From the NCBI GenBank assembly GCA_032622095.1, contig CP136061.1, positions 89,022,983 to 89,086,982 on the forward strand: a stretch of DNA of 64,000 nt. Direction: 5' to 3'. The notes beneath the pieces are model-generated. The model was given only the letters and a program-made list of their open reading frames with translations, was not told where the DNA came from and did no database searches. This DNA is from Siphonodentalium dalli. Its lineage: Eukaryota > Mollusca > Scaphopoda > Gadilida > Siphonodentaliidae. Of this stretch, positions 14,001-29,000 are shown piece after piece. Both the position numbers and the translations under genes were made by a program. How positions within the stretch are numbered: the first letter of the stretch is position 1; each line of letters begins with the position of its first letter.

Positions 14001-17000
14001 AGCAATGGTGCTATGACATACGAGAGTATGGTTTACTGTTTTGATTGACGTGCGACAATTCTTACATGCGTGAATAACAATGGCTGTCTCTTCAATCCCT
14101 GTAAAGCCAATTCGGTCTGAAACGAATTTCCGTATCCGTCTTTTCTGGCTATAAATAAACTCTGTATAATAAGCTCCTGTTCTTGTTTCAGCGAATCAAT
14201 GCCTATTTATTGCAATATGTTCTTAATTGCAATGTTTATAACTTAGATTTCACCAAAATCAGCCATTGTTTTCGCAAAGCCTCACTTTCATTCATCATTT
14301 CTGCCATCTGTAATACTTATTTTTAGAAATATTGGGTGGAGCTTGTATAAATAATTATTATGAGTGCAGAATGTGAGTAGTTAATGGTTTTGCAGGAAGC
14401 TATTGATTGGTCGAGCAATGCACTCTTTGATGCTCATTGGTTGGATTTATCCCGTTTGAAATAATTTATTCCATGAGTGTCTCAAGACCGTAAGTTGAAA
14501 GTAATGAAAATTAGGTCTAGTTTTAATAAGACTGTGTGTTTTGTTGTTCACATTGGGTATTTAATCTAAATTAAACAAACTAGATGTTTTTCTTTTTGTA
14601 AGATGACATAAATGATCTCCAATGAGTTATGTTGTGATATAAGATTTTATGAAACCAGTTTGATAAATTTGATTCACATTGAGTCGTAGACGAGTTGTGA
14701 ATCAAATTTATGAAACTCGTTTCATAAAATCTTATATCCCAACATAACGAGTTGAAGATCATGTATATCACATAAAAAAAAATTGAGCTTCATGCCTTAT
14801 TAACAATTCAAAATCTTTAAAAGAAGCTGAAAAATGCATGTAAAATGCATCATGCATGGCTTTGGCTCAAGACACTCCACAACCATATACGACAGTATTG
14901 CGCACTCTGCCTTGCAACGAAACATTTAGTCCCACAGTTTGCCTCTTTGTTTTTGAGCCTATTTTTGTTAGTGCAACGAAGTTGGACAATAATTGAACTT
15001 TAATGAACAAAGCAATCATTTTGCAATGTTTGGTATTGGTGTCAACTGCGGATTTTCTAAATAGTATTAATCTGCACGGTAATTTACTTGGCGCGATGCC
15101 AAGTATCCCGGGAAGCACTGGCAATTACTCATTAGTGAGAGATAAGAATATATCTAATGGATTTTTCAATGATATTGTATGGGGTTTCATGTGATATAGA
15201 CTCTTATTCATTCACTCACCGAGCCTCACTGAGACTGCTGAGAGTATCGTAGGCTATTTTCTTTTTCCATTCGTCATCAATCTTGGGAGAAGTTTTCCAA
15301 GGTAAAGATTGCACGAACTATGAAGAGAAAATATCAACTGGGATTACATTTTAGTGATCACATTTTCATCCCTGGGAATTGAGGAAAAGATACCTAGGCA
15401 ATATTTTTGCCAGGTTGAAGAAGTTGATCTAGGCAAAAACTTATTTTAACTAGTTTTGCAACAATATTTCACATCAAGATAGTTGTTATGGATGGACAGA
15501 CTCACAGACGGAGACCATTTCTACGCCCCATCCAAATTATATCTATTGAGGTGGACGTGTATCAGGCCAATATTTCTAAATATATTGTTTGAGTGTAATT
15601 TTATAATAAATGTGACCCGCCATATCAAATCCAGTCGTAATTCGGGATTTTTTTACCCTGTGCCAATGCATTCTCTTATATATGCGAGTCGACCATAGGT
15701 CGCCTCGCATATATAAGAGAATGCATTGGCCTAACAATTTTTTATCATTTTTTAAAAATAAATGTTTCTTACAATTTTTAGGACATAAAATAAAAAAACA
15801 TCCATTACCCTGCAGGGAGCCCCACACATATATAGAAGCATATAGAATAGTGTCATCTGCTCATGTTTGTCTAGGGCTCTGTATGGGTGAAATTATAAAA
15901 TTGTTAAAGAATACAAGAAAAAATTATTAAAATTGTAAAAAAAAATTGTTAGGCCAATGCATTCTCTTATATATGCGAGGCGACCTATGGTTGACTCGCA
16001 TATATAAGAGAATGCATTGGCACAGGGTAAAAAAATCCCGACTTACGACTGAATTTGATATGGTGGGTCACAAATATGAAATCGGCCTCCAACAAAGTTG
16101 TACAAACCTGTCTCATTCTCTCAAGCAGCATTCGAATTAGTGATGAACTTGAGGTGATTGTTATCTCTACTTGATAGGCAGCATTCAGAATCTAAACAGA
16201 GATCAATTAGAATGGTTCATTCACAGTGGTATTTCTAAACGGAGATCAATTAGAATGGTTCACTCACAGTGGTATTTCATCCACAGAGGTATACTCTAGC
16301 TGTCTTGCATTAGGCCAAAAAAAAAAGGTTTTGATTCTGAGGCATAGCCTCACCGAAATAAATGGCCCTCGTTGAACCATTTTATTTCAATTTTGGATTT
16401 CACCGTAGTTGTAAATCGTTAACACGAAAATAGAAAATTGTCACACGGAAATTAGTTATGTTTCAAATATTGAATAGGCGCTAAATACAATGGTGTATGT
16501 GTGGGTATTCAACAAAAGACCATAGGCAACGATAGCTATCAGGTATATTGTCACTACAGGCTGTCCAAACCCCCAAGTTCATTGGTCAAATGAGTTAAAA
16601 TATTTTGTAAAAGATCAGCAGGACGTTAGACATTTGACCTTTGCGAACTTTGCACAGAAAGTAACACTGCAAGATAAGAGTTTCCCCCCTTGCTACACTA
16701 TTGCGATTGAAGGTACTCAAACCGGAGCGAAATACAGTTTGACAAGCGGTGTATATTGGCCATGTTTATGATGGTTATTTTAAGTGTTATTGTCTATCAT
16801 CCATTGCAGTACATATACAGTCTCTAATTAGTCAGCGGAATAAGTGTATCAAGATTTTTTGGAAAATCACTTTATCTTTTTGTTTCAACTGTATTTATTT
16901 TCCATATTTTCATATCAAACAGTTATATTGTTAAAAATGGTAGTGCCAATGTTAAAATCATATCAATATATATATCATTCTAGGTGATCCCTATATGATG

Positions 17001-20000
17001 TACGGGTAGTACAATGTCATAATTTGTCATTCGTTATATCAGATTAAATTAGTTTGTATCCATTACAAAGTTCTCCCTACATTTTCTGGACCTGGGAAGG
17101 TATAATAACCCATGATTACTATTCCAGTCTGTGGTCAGAAAAATCTTTTAAACAAAACCCTCGCTCCGTCATTTATTTTCCAAAAAAAATGCCTGAGAAT
17201 CAAATATCATTTATTATTTGGCCTTATATTATGGATTTATAATGAACAGGATTGAGAATAGAGGCATATAGTGGTTTTTGAATATCTGACATCAATATGT
17301 TCACCAATGTATATAATACTAAGGTGATATAACTACCTATGCATTCCAAATTTCACATAGAAAATCTGCTTTCCAAATTAATAATAAGCCCGGTTTATAT
17401 CGGACTACATCAGAGTTCAAACTTGCAATTATTCATGCAATTTGTTTGTACTGGAAATTTCTATTCAAACATGAATTGTTAATTTAGAACATAGACAATA
17501 GTTAACTGTTCTGAGTAGCGTACGGTTTTTCTCCTCGAGTGCGATGCGGAGTATTATTTTTACGAGGCGGTAGCCAAAGGAAAATAATCCTCGCATCTCA
17601 CGAGAGGAGAAAAACCGTACGCTACTCAGAACAGTTGACTGTTGTGTTTATTATATTTTCTACACCAGTTTGTTATGAACCAGACCACAATGAAAAAATA
17701 CACAGACCTAATATACGTTCTTAAAGCTGAAATATCACCAGTCATTTCTGTTAAAATAAAAGGTCAGCCGACCACAGTGTCCCCCGAAAAGGGGTAAGTC
17801 AATGCCGCTTTGTTAAAGAAATTAAAACAAATGTTGAAATGTTCTAAGTCGAAAGGGTTAATAATTTTGTAAAGAAATAATTTTTCCGTCATCTATATAC
17901 ATGTTGCACATCTCCAATATGTGGGTAACAATACTCTGAAGTTTCAAATATCTACGATCAAAACTGTAGGTGGAGTTGATTACACCATGAAGGTACCCTC
18001 ATACAGAACATTATAAAAAATGTTTTTCAAAGTCGAAAGGCCCATAATTCTGGAAAAATCATTGGATCAAACTCCAATTCGAACTTGTATTTTTATATGA
18101 ACGACCCACAAAAATAACAGAATTTCCAATTAAACAATCCAAACTTGAGTTATCATCTGGAAACCAAAGAAAAAAGAAGAAGAATTTAATTTTCTAAGTC
18201 GAAAAAAGTCCATAACTCTAGGAAAAATCATCGGATCAAACTCAAATTCGAACTTAACCTGTATCTTGATATGACTGATCCACATAAAAACAGTATATGC
18301 AATTAAAGGATCCAAACTTGAGATATCATCCGGAAACCGAAAAAGTGAGAAATTTTCTAAGTGAAAAAAAAATTGAAAAAAGGGAAATAACTTCATAATA
18401 GAACATCGGATCAAACCCAGAATTGGAGAGCACCTGTGTTCTTGGGTGATTACAATAGTCACCCAAAAATATTTTTTTCTGGGGACAATTTATTTTTTCG
18501 GTGGGACAATAATGCGCAAGGATACCAAATTACTCACAAATTGATGTCATGACACAGTGCTGAGAGTAGGATAACATGTTCGGTCTTATGTGAGTGGGGT
18601 TATGAATTATATTTGACTGAAAAAGTTACCGAAAATATAATAAAAACATGTATCCAGCCATACCTGCTTCAAGGCATCACTTGTTTTGGTGTTACAATCG
18701 GCAGCATCACCGTCTACATGTTCCAGGCTGGCTAAACATCGTGTCAGAGTGCCTGAAAATATGACATTAAAAATAATAGAATTACTTATCCTACCCAGTT
18801 GATTTAACCCAATATGATTTACATACATGTATGCTCAGATTCATCTGCCCAGTAGTTCCATAAAACAGCTTTGCTTATTGGTTATGGAGATAATCACCTC
18901 AAAACAAGAACAAGGAGTTAGTATGACCGATCTTGCCCAAAAGTAAATATTATGGAAAGAATATTCATATGTTGATATTCCCATACATAAGCAAATGCTG
19001 GCGAAACAGCCATCACTGAGACGCAAAATATTTTCTCTGTGTTACAATGATTTCAAATCTGACGAGACCACTGTGCTCCACTTATAAAATTTATGTAACA
19101 ATGATGTAACCCTCACCTGTGTAAGAGTCCCTCATTACATTGATAGACTGTATCAGTTTCTCTGCTATGATTCTGTTTAACTGTCCGAGCAGAAACTCCT
19201 GTAGCTGCCATGTACATATCCTCAGACCCTTCGCTGTTAGAATCTTACCCTCTGCATCTAAATCCACTCCTGAATGTTATATAAGTTATAAATTACATTG
19301 AAGGATTGGTTAACATTTGTATTATACATTGTTGTTAAGCTCAATTTTGATTATATAATCAAACGTGTTCTCAGGCACCTGCCTCTTTACAAAAGAGAGC
19401 CACTAAAGTAAACCATCTCACATTTATCAACAATTAGAAATTTAACAAGAGGATCTCAAGGAAGTGGCAAAATATGCCTGTGGTAATTCCAACAAAGGGC
19501 CATAACTTAGGTGAAAATTGGCACGCGGTTTGAAAACAAATATTGAGTGCAAATATCACTCTGGTGAAAATTGGCAGGCAGTAAAAATTTGAACTTGACC
19601 TGTATTTTGGGTTATTAAACTCACTTACCAAATCTCATTCTATTCAGTTCAGATTTACTAAAGTTAATGAAAAAAGCAAATGGATGGGCAGACAGACCAA
19701 AAGCATAATACATCCCGTTTTAAAAAAACAGGCACATATATATGTTTACAATAAGCATATAATGTCCAATAAGGCATTGGGAAATAGATTTTTTTAGAAT
19801 GATTAGGCCAAATAGATACAAATTCTGTGTTCTCAGGAACCTCCCTTGTCACTGAAATTTTCTTTTAAAAAACCTTGTAAAACATTTTTCACAACATTTT
19901 CTATTAGAAATATTGGATTTGAACAACAAAATTGATTTTTATTTTCTGGAGTATGTTTTCCAGATTTTGAGAACAAAATAAACAGCCTCCATCCTTCATC

Positions 20001-23000
20001 TCAAAATTGAGATCTCATTGCCTGAAAACATAGATATTTTATTTTAATGGCCTTCGATTTAATGAGATATATTGGAAACGGAAGTTGGATTATAAATGAT
20101 CTTAACAAATTACTATCGGTAGTAGATGACAAAAAAGAAAACAAAACAGAAAAAAAGTAACAAACATCTTATGTCACAATTTTATATAAACAGATTAAAG
20201 TATCTTAGGTTTTACATTCATTTATTTTAAACCTGCCATGTGTGGGGTGCTCCTAACTAAAGGATGGATTCCATTACTCAACTGAACATAGGCTTCACTT
20301 GTAGTGGTAGTTTCATCACATAGATGCATAATTATATTATTTTCAGCCTTCGTACATCCCTTCTGAAATATTATTACCTGAAAAATTTTGAAAAATACTT
20401 GTCGCAACAGGGGGGGGGGGGGGGGGGGGGGGTCGAAAAAAATTTGCAACATATAGGGCCTAGGGGGGGGGGGGGTGGGTCCCCGCGGCCGGCCTATTTT
20501 TTTAAAAATCCACTTTTTGTCATTTTTTTCACCGATACAAGAAATTTGAGTTTTGCTATGTCTTCAGTGGCCACTTAAGAACATAATAGGTATATAAGAT
20601 ATTGGTTTTATTTGCTTTGAAACTCATTATTTCTGTTTTCATTTTAGTGGGCGTGGCACCTAAAAATGGAAAAAATTTGCAAAAAAAATTCCAAATTTTT
20701 GTTTTCTTCATTCTTTTTGTTTTTTTGTGTAGTCCAAGGGTAACTAAGGCCATTTTCAGCGTGATATGTTTTTACTTTTGACTGACCCCCCCCCCCCTGG
20801 TCGCAAAATGAATAATTCCTTACCAATGAAATCATATTCCAATGATTTAGCTACAAGTTCCTCGTGCATAGATTTGATTGTGTCGATGATGATTGCCTTA
20901 ATTTCGTCATGCTTTGAGATCGTTATCTGTAGCAATGTCTTATAAAGTTCCTCTTCTTTGGATTTTGCAAATTCCAATTTTTTCGGCGTTACCAACATAT
21001 CTCTGGCCATGTCGAAAGCTGAGATGATGAACATGTTGATACACCGACAATGAGAATTATTAAGAAGGGTAGCAGAGTTAACGAGAAAGCACTGAAGCAT
21101 CTTCTGTGTGAAAGTAGCCAAGCGTTTTGCGAAATTCTCAAAATTCATCAAAAATTCACTTTTTGCATCACAGTAATCATTGATTCGCACGTGAATCAAT
21201 GACGTCGATCCATCAAAGTAGCCGAGTTCACACAAAACATGGTATATATAAAGTTTGTTAGTAAGAATTCCATTTGATGTTTTTGATGACTTTTTTGAGG
21301 ATTCCTCGCTGTTGCCTTCTGCTTCGTTTCCATCTGTACCGGCTTGAGTATCACATGAACCTGATTGTAAAGAAATCCGCATGATCTGAGATCCTGTTGC
21401 AGACGGTGATCCATCTGGAGGGTCAACGTCAGCTATCCCAACACCTGGTGGCGGACATCGTACAAACAGGCATGGGAGATAACTAGTAATTCTCTGAATT
21501 TCTCTCAGTTCAAGAATTTCCTGAAATTATATATGGTATGCATTATAACCCAGTTGACCCTTTCTATACTAAATGGGTATAACCAGGTTTGTCCCCACAT
21601 CCGGTTGTAACTAGCAATCTGATTTGATTAGCTATAACGCCACGTTTAAATCACCATGTCCCCCTTGACAGCAGGGTATAAGAGAACGTGCACCAAACAT
21701 CGGGGGTATATGAGCATGTGAAACATCGGGGGTATATGAATGACCCTTGAACTGGCAGTTTCCACCAATCGCGAAGTTGCTCTCGCACGCTGAATTTGAC
21801 GTCACCTGACGCCGGATCCTTAGGTCAGCTACTGAATTATTCTTATTGGTGTGAATTAATCCGAGAACTTATGAAAAACACACTTAAATTAAGGAGACAT
21901 GGTTATTGTTGTGGGGACAAAATCGTTATCTTCGGCAACATCGGGGGTACATGGAGATTAAATACCTGGATGTCGATTTTGAACCCCGAGACGGAGTTAT
22001 GTTTATAACTGGAGATAAAGTTCATTTTAAACTTAAATTCAGTTTAAAAGTCAGCTAGATGAGTCAAATTCACATAATAGACAAGTAAACTTGAGAGAAC
22101 ATTGCTGGTTCTTGCTCTTTTAAGCATGCCAATCTTCAGAGATTACTTGATTTACTGTATGATAAATACATGACGTGATACGATACGTGTATCTTTTGAA
22201 AGTGTATCGTGATACATTGAATTCAAGATGAATCATTATGGCCTGAGAAAATACAGACGATGTGAAAGCCTGAGATCAGAGTGTCTGTCATTTGCAGAAT
22301 GAGATCCCCAGAAGGTGAATTTAGTGACGCTATCCCGCATAGGAGGCTAGCATCACTCAATTCACCCGCTGGTGACCTCATCTGCCTAGGCCTCAACTTC
22401 TCTGGAAAGTTTCTTTATTATCAAATTTCTATAGAAACTTAGATTCTATTTCCTTTTTAGTTTAGTTTCTCTATATCCCCAAATTGGCAGATGAAACATT
22501 GCATAATCAAGGTTTCAATGGGTGTACATCACAATATTTACTATTTGGGAACTTCAATCTGAGTCTATGTCGCCCATAGCAGATGAGGCCATGAAGAATG
22601 AGGTCCCCAGAGGGTGAGTTCGGTGATTCTAGCCTGCTATGCGGGATAGCGTCACTAAATTCACCCTCTATGGAGATCATTCTGCAAATGATAGTCACAC
22701 TAAACTCAGGCGTGAACAAATGAAACAAAATTTCAGGCAGCTCCAGTCATGAAATGGTTAAAAATGTAGTTTACCTGCTCAGATAGAATGTCAGAGACAA
22801 ACCCGTAGATCAGCAGTGGAGTATATGTCTCTGTTAAAGTCTTCATCACATCTACTGCCGAATGTTGTAAGTTCGACGGGAAGATGATGACCTGGCAGTC
22901 ATATTTAAGTAGAGGATGACTGAGAGTAACCTCCAGGGTGGCGAGTTCATGTGCGATGTCTCGCTGTACCACCCCATTCGTGACTTCCAGGTCTTGTTTG

Positions 23001-26000
23001 GGAATAATGTTAACAGGGCCATCATATGCTTCAAGTGTGTCAATCAAGTCATAGTCATCAAGTGATAGACTGAAGCATGACGTGTCACCGTGCTTGAATT
23101 TTACCATACGAAAGCTCTTTGCATTGTCGTTTTCATCAAGTGCAGGATAAATCTTTTGCCCAAATATTTCATTGATGACTCGTGATTTTGCATATGGCGT
23201 CTGTCCATTTATTATAATTGCAGGTGGCTTTTCAATAGTTGCCAACACTTCTGATTCTTCTTCACGTAAAAGCTCAGCAGTGACGATTTGTGCTGCGAAG
23301 AGAGAAAAAATAATTTCATTAAATTCATATACATGTATAACCAATATATACTAATGTGTGCCTATTGAAAACCAGAATGATGCACTATTGATACAAAATA
23401 CCTACATATGTATCAGTATGTACAAATTTAAAATGTTAACAAAGATTCATTTAAAGCCACACAATGTTCACCAACTTCAAATTTTCATGATTTAAATATG
23501 CTTCAATAGAAAGAGCATTCAGCAGAATGAACTCCTTTCGATTGTCAAAACAAAATGAAACAAGTTCAAAAGGCGGATGTGTCCTATAAAAATTGGTAGT
23601 TAAAAAAAATTCAAAATGTGAAATCAAACGTTTCGTACTATGGACATTAAGTGTACCCTATGGACAATGTTAACAAAAACATACCAGGGTGCTGGGCGTT
23701 TAGTACCATGATTATTGGACCTTTAAGAGCTTTCCGATGAATGGCAACAAGCCATATTTCCGACTAAATCCTGAAAAGTTACCCATAATTCTGCTGTGGT
23801 TAAGAAGTCGATTACTTAGAGCATTAATGTATTTCACGAGCGATAAGCCAATAATGTCCTTGTATGTAGACGTCGCATCTCAATGATTATACAACGTCAA
23901 TTGTGGAAGTCCAAGGGACATCCAATTAAGGGCTGAATATGATCATCAATGATTTGTTTTATGGTTTTGCTTGGTGAAACACACGATATAGTTGGGACTT
24001 AAGATGGTCTTAAGTTCAAACTTCAGTCATATGTAAGTTTCACGAACAAGAGCTAAGCTTAACCCTTTACCCAACAAACCGGCCAAAACCGGCCAAATAA
24101 AGCTTCAACAGCCTAAAATATCTTCGGTCTGTCTCAATAGAACCATACAAATATGGATATCATTGGAACCGGCTTCTTGACCACATTGTGATAGTTACAG
24201 TTATGCCCTGTGCCAATGCATTCTCTTATATATGCGAGTCGACCATAGGTCGCCTCGCATATATAAGAGAATGCATTGGCCTAAAAAAAATCTTTTTTAA
24301 CATTTTTTCTTACATTCTTTAACAATTTTATAATTTTTAATGTGTTAAGCCAATGCATTCTCTTATATACGCGAGGCGACCTATGGTCGACTCGCATATA
24401 TAAGAGAATGCATTGGCACAGGGCCGTTCTGTTGGGTAAAGGGTTAAGATGGTCTTAACTTTGGTCTTAATTTTAAAACTGGGTGAGGTGTCTTTTGATA
24501 ATCTTAAAGTTAAGAAGGCACCCCATTCGTGAATTTTCAAAAGATCTCAATTTAAAACTATCAATTTGAAGGAAAACATCATTATCCTTTATAACCAATA
24601 TATGCTATAGTACTATTACGACACCTGTTCACGCTTACAATATGAGATATAGATAGAACGACACAAGTGTGTGAACTGGTTAACGTTATTGCACGGAGGT
24701 TCGAGTTTTACCTCGTGGCACCACAAACATACCATTAAGGTCGATATTGTTGTATTTAATTGAACAAACGTGCGCTTAATGTAGACTATACCCCATAATT
24801 TAACGAAGACATTTTCTGTTAAAGTTGACTCCGCCAGTGACGTTCTTGACGCAATAGGTTTGTATTGTTCAAGAACAATACACATTTTTTTATTGAACGT
24901 TTCAATTCTTCTGTATTTTGCTGTACTTCGCACAAATAAGCCATTGGGTGTGCAATAAATGTTCTAGTTATTTAAAAAAAAGTGGTGTAAACAAAATAAA
25001 AACAACAATTTTCATTAAATACATAAATTAACAATATACTGACAATAATCCATATATATATATACCACTAGCTGTGGTAGGTCTACCCGGCATTGCTCAG
25101 TTAAATGAGGATTAAATTATTAGTGTTCTTTCAATGCATGTAGTTATATTAATTATTAGTGTCCCTTTGTTAGTGCCACATATAAGTCATCTGAGCCATA
25201 TACCCCATGACAAACACTGGGTCAAGTTACACATGTCTACAATTGTTCACACGCTCTTTATTGATCATCTATCTTTCTTAATATAATCTATTAGTCCCCC
25301 TTTAAGTGGGATCAAAGGCACATATCACATGACATTATCCTGGTCAATTTAAACATGTTTAACAATTTTCAGCTCCATGGGTCCAACTATTTTAGGTATG
25401 CATTTAATTAAATTAATCATCCGTACCCCTTTAAATCATCTGACGGCACCTATCACATGACACCCCATGTAAATTTACCCCCGTGAATAAATGTTCAGCT
25501 CCGAGGGTCCAATCATTTGGTTGCATATAGCCGGACAAATAAACAAAGAATTTTTTTTTTAGTTTTATTATTGTGCAGATGGACATATTAAAAATATAAA
25601 GTGGTTGATATATCATCGGCCTAAAACACATAGCTATTGGGATCGTTACCTTCACATAATGCAATGCTCGTCCTCAGCGACATTTCACTGTCATTGAGAA
25701 GGTAATTATATTTTGATTACGGTAACCTAATTATTCTGCATTCACGAATGCTCCTTATCTTTACATGTCATGACTTTTATCGTTATGTGATGGTGTAATT
25801 TATCCCTAGTAAATATATAACTAATACAAGTTGATACTGACAATTAGCAGCTAACATACAGTAATGCTCTAAGTAATCGACTCATTAAACACAGCAGAAT
25901 TATGGGTAACTTTTCAGGATTTAGTCGGAAATATGGCTTGTTGCCATTCATCGGAAAGCTCTCCCCGAGAGCTTTCCGATGAATGGCAACAAGCCATATT

Positions 26001-29000
26001 TCCGACTAAATCCTGAAAAGTTACCCATAATTCTGCTGTGTTTAAGGAGTCGATTAATTTGAGCATTACTGTATTAATCCAAATCATCGGTGTTTACAAC
26101 ATCGCGTTTACCCTCTCAATTCTCTGTAATTCATTCCGCCCCGGTCTTATTACTCTGTTACTTCAGCCCAATGCTAATGCTATAGTAACATCGCTTCAAT
26201 TAGCAAAGGTAAGCTTGCCGCTGATTGGATGACACACAGCACACACAAATAGTCATAGGTTAATTACTTTTCGCTGGCTTTCATATTTGCTAGGTATGGT
26301 TTTACTCACAGTTGTTATATTTTATCTTTATAATCATGTTTTTATTATAACTAATGTCTTCAAGTAAATCAGTAGAGTTTGTCCCGTTTTGACATAAAGT
26401 ATATATGGCCCGGATAGTTAGGAGTATATTTCCTATTTTATCTATATTTTAATATGGTTACTTTTGTGAGGTTATCTCTCGATAGCCTGAAATGCCAGTT
26501 TGTAGATATCTCAATTAGATAGATATAGATTGGATATCTGGCATCTCTGGTGTTTGCAGGAACTACTCAAGTTCCTTTAATACATTTGTGCATGCACATA
26601 TGTGTGCTTATTACATATGCAAATGGTTGTATATTTGCATTTGGTTGCAGGGCCTGCTTAATGTTTACTGCTTGCTATGTGCTTACTACAAGCTTACTAT
26701 GTTTACTGTGATTTCTACACTGTTGATGTACCAGATATAGAGATTGTGTGTAATTCTTATAATGATATTGTTCGTGATAAGACTGGTGAATAAATGCTAC
26801 GAAGACATAATAAGGTAATATGAACATTTCATAGACCCTGCCCACCAGGAAAGAATTGTCAGAGCCCATACTGCCGAAGGACTTATATAAATTTTATGTC
26901 AAGGCTAAAAGGAAATATTATTATATAGAATGAACCCACTAACACCCTCACATTTGGCACCCACAACCCTGAGATTAAGAGTCTTGTGCTCTCAACCTAA
27001 TTATTCTGAACTCATGAACGCTCTTTATCTTCATGCGTCATGCCTTTTATTGTTACATAGAGTGTTGTGCGAAGCGCCCGGGATGGTCGAAAAGAGCTTA
27101 ATACGGGGCATGGAGCTGCCCGAGGTGTCCCTTAAGGCTTTTACGTGTATATATTTGTTGACGACAGCCATTCAGATTCTTAGCCATCTGCATCCATTGA
27201 CAGTGAAAATCCAACAACCAATCAAAATAGAAGGGGTGGCAGTTGCTACTACTGATGTATTTCCATGGCAATGTAATGTACGGTCACCAAGAGTTCCATT
27301 CAATCATCAGGTTGTTTACTGCACTCGAAATAGGGTCAACTACGAAAAGGACTTTCCAACTTATGAAGATCTAGTCAAAGACCTGCCTGTGATGCATAAC
27401 CCATACATAACCCATACATAACCCATGCATAACCCATACATAACCCATGCATAACCCATACATAACCCATACATAACCCATGCATAACCCATACATAACC
27501 CATGCATAACCCATACATAACCCATACATAATCCATACATAACCCATACATAACCCATGCATAACCCATGCATAACCCATACATAACCCATGCATAACCC
27601 ATGCATAACCCATGCATAACCCATACATAACCCATGCATAACCCATGCATAACCCATACATAACCCATACATAACCCATACATAACCCATACATAACCCA
27701 TGCATAACCCATACATAACCCATACATAACCCATACATAACCCATGCATAACCCATGCATAACCCATACATAACCCATACATAACCCATACATAACCCAT
27801 ACCATAACCCATACCATAACCCATACATAACCCATACATAACCCATACATAACCCATACATAACCCATACCAGTACCTCACATTGTGATGCATAACCCAT
27901 ACCAGTACCTCACATTGTGATGCATAACCCATACCAGTACCTCACATTGTGATGCATAACCCATACCAGTACCTCACATTGTGATGCATAACCCATACCA
28001 GTACCTCACATTGTGATGCATAACCCATACGAGTATCTCACATTGTGCTGCATAACCCATACGAGTACCTGACATTGTGATGCATAACCCATACCAGTAC
28101 CTGACATTGTGATGCATAATCCATACCAGTACCTGACATTGTGAGTCCTTTGACTACATGTATGTATTGAAGCAAGTTGGAAATTTAGACCACTAACAGA
28201 ACCCGTCGATGCTATTTACAACATTGTGAAGGGAGAATATGACAAAGTGAGAAGAAGTTTCATAAATTTCAGCAACAACAAACTTGAGTGAAATTTCAGG
28301 AAATTCCAGGTCCACCCAGAAGTTCATAAATTGAAAAAAAAATTCTTTCAGCTTACATGTTTACATGTACATAGTTTTAATTTTTGTTCACTGTTATATA
28401 TAAATTTATTTATGTGATGTGCTCCATTTGTTTACTTCAGTTGTCTGTATTTGATCATGTTCCACATTTAGTTTTCTTTCGAAATAAAATATGAAAAAAT
28501 AAAACCATCATCTTCATAACTCATAGATTACATATTTATTTCTCACATGTGGCAATGGAATAAAATACTAGTATGTTTGATTTAATTTCCAGTCTGTTCC
28601 TTATGCTGATTGGTGTGACCTGTTTCTTCGACATGGACTCACAATACACACTGGCCTTGTTCAGCCAGTATAGACCATGAGACATGTCAGTTAGATGAGA
28701 CATGTGACTTAGATAATTTTTACCTTTTCTATTCTTTATTCATAGATTAGATATAATCATCGATCATAACTTTTATTTTTGACTGGATTTCTTGTGACAA
28801 ATAGGCCTACCATTGAGTTGGTAATAACTATAACTACATATTTGTGAAGTAATCAGCCAGACACTTACAAATAACAGTTTTCAAAATATTGTTTGAAAAG
28901 ACATTCTGTTCCGTCAATCATGTTCCCGGGAAATGGGGTTCGACTAGTCAACTTCTGAAAACCTCTAATCGTTTCAACTCCCCAACAAACGGAAAGTAAA

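Noticed and set aside
27361-27932. Long minus-strand open frames of [11 protein letters not shown] repeats in three frames
   Set aside because: They run through an 11-bp satellite whose period keeps all frames open. No splice or start context and no known protein.
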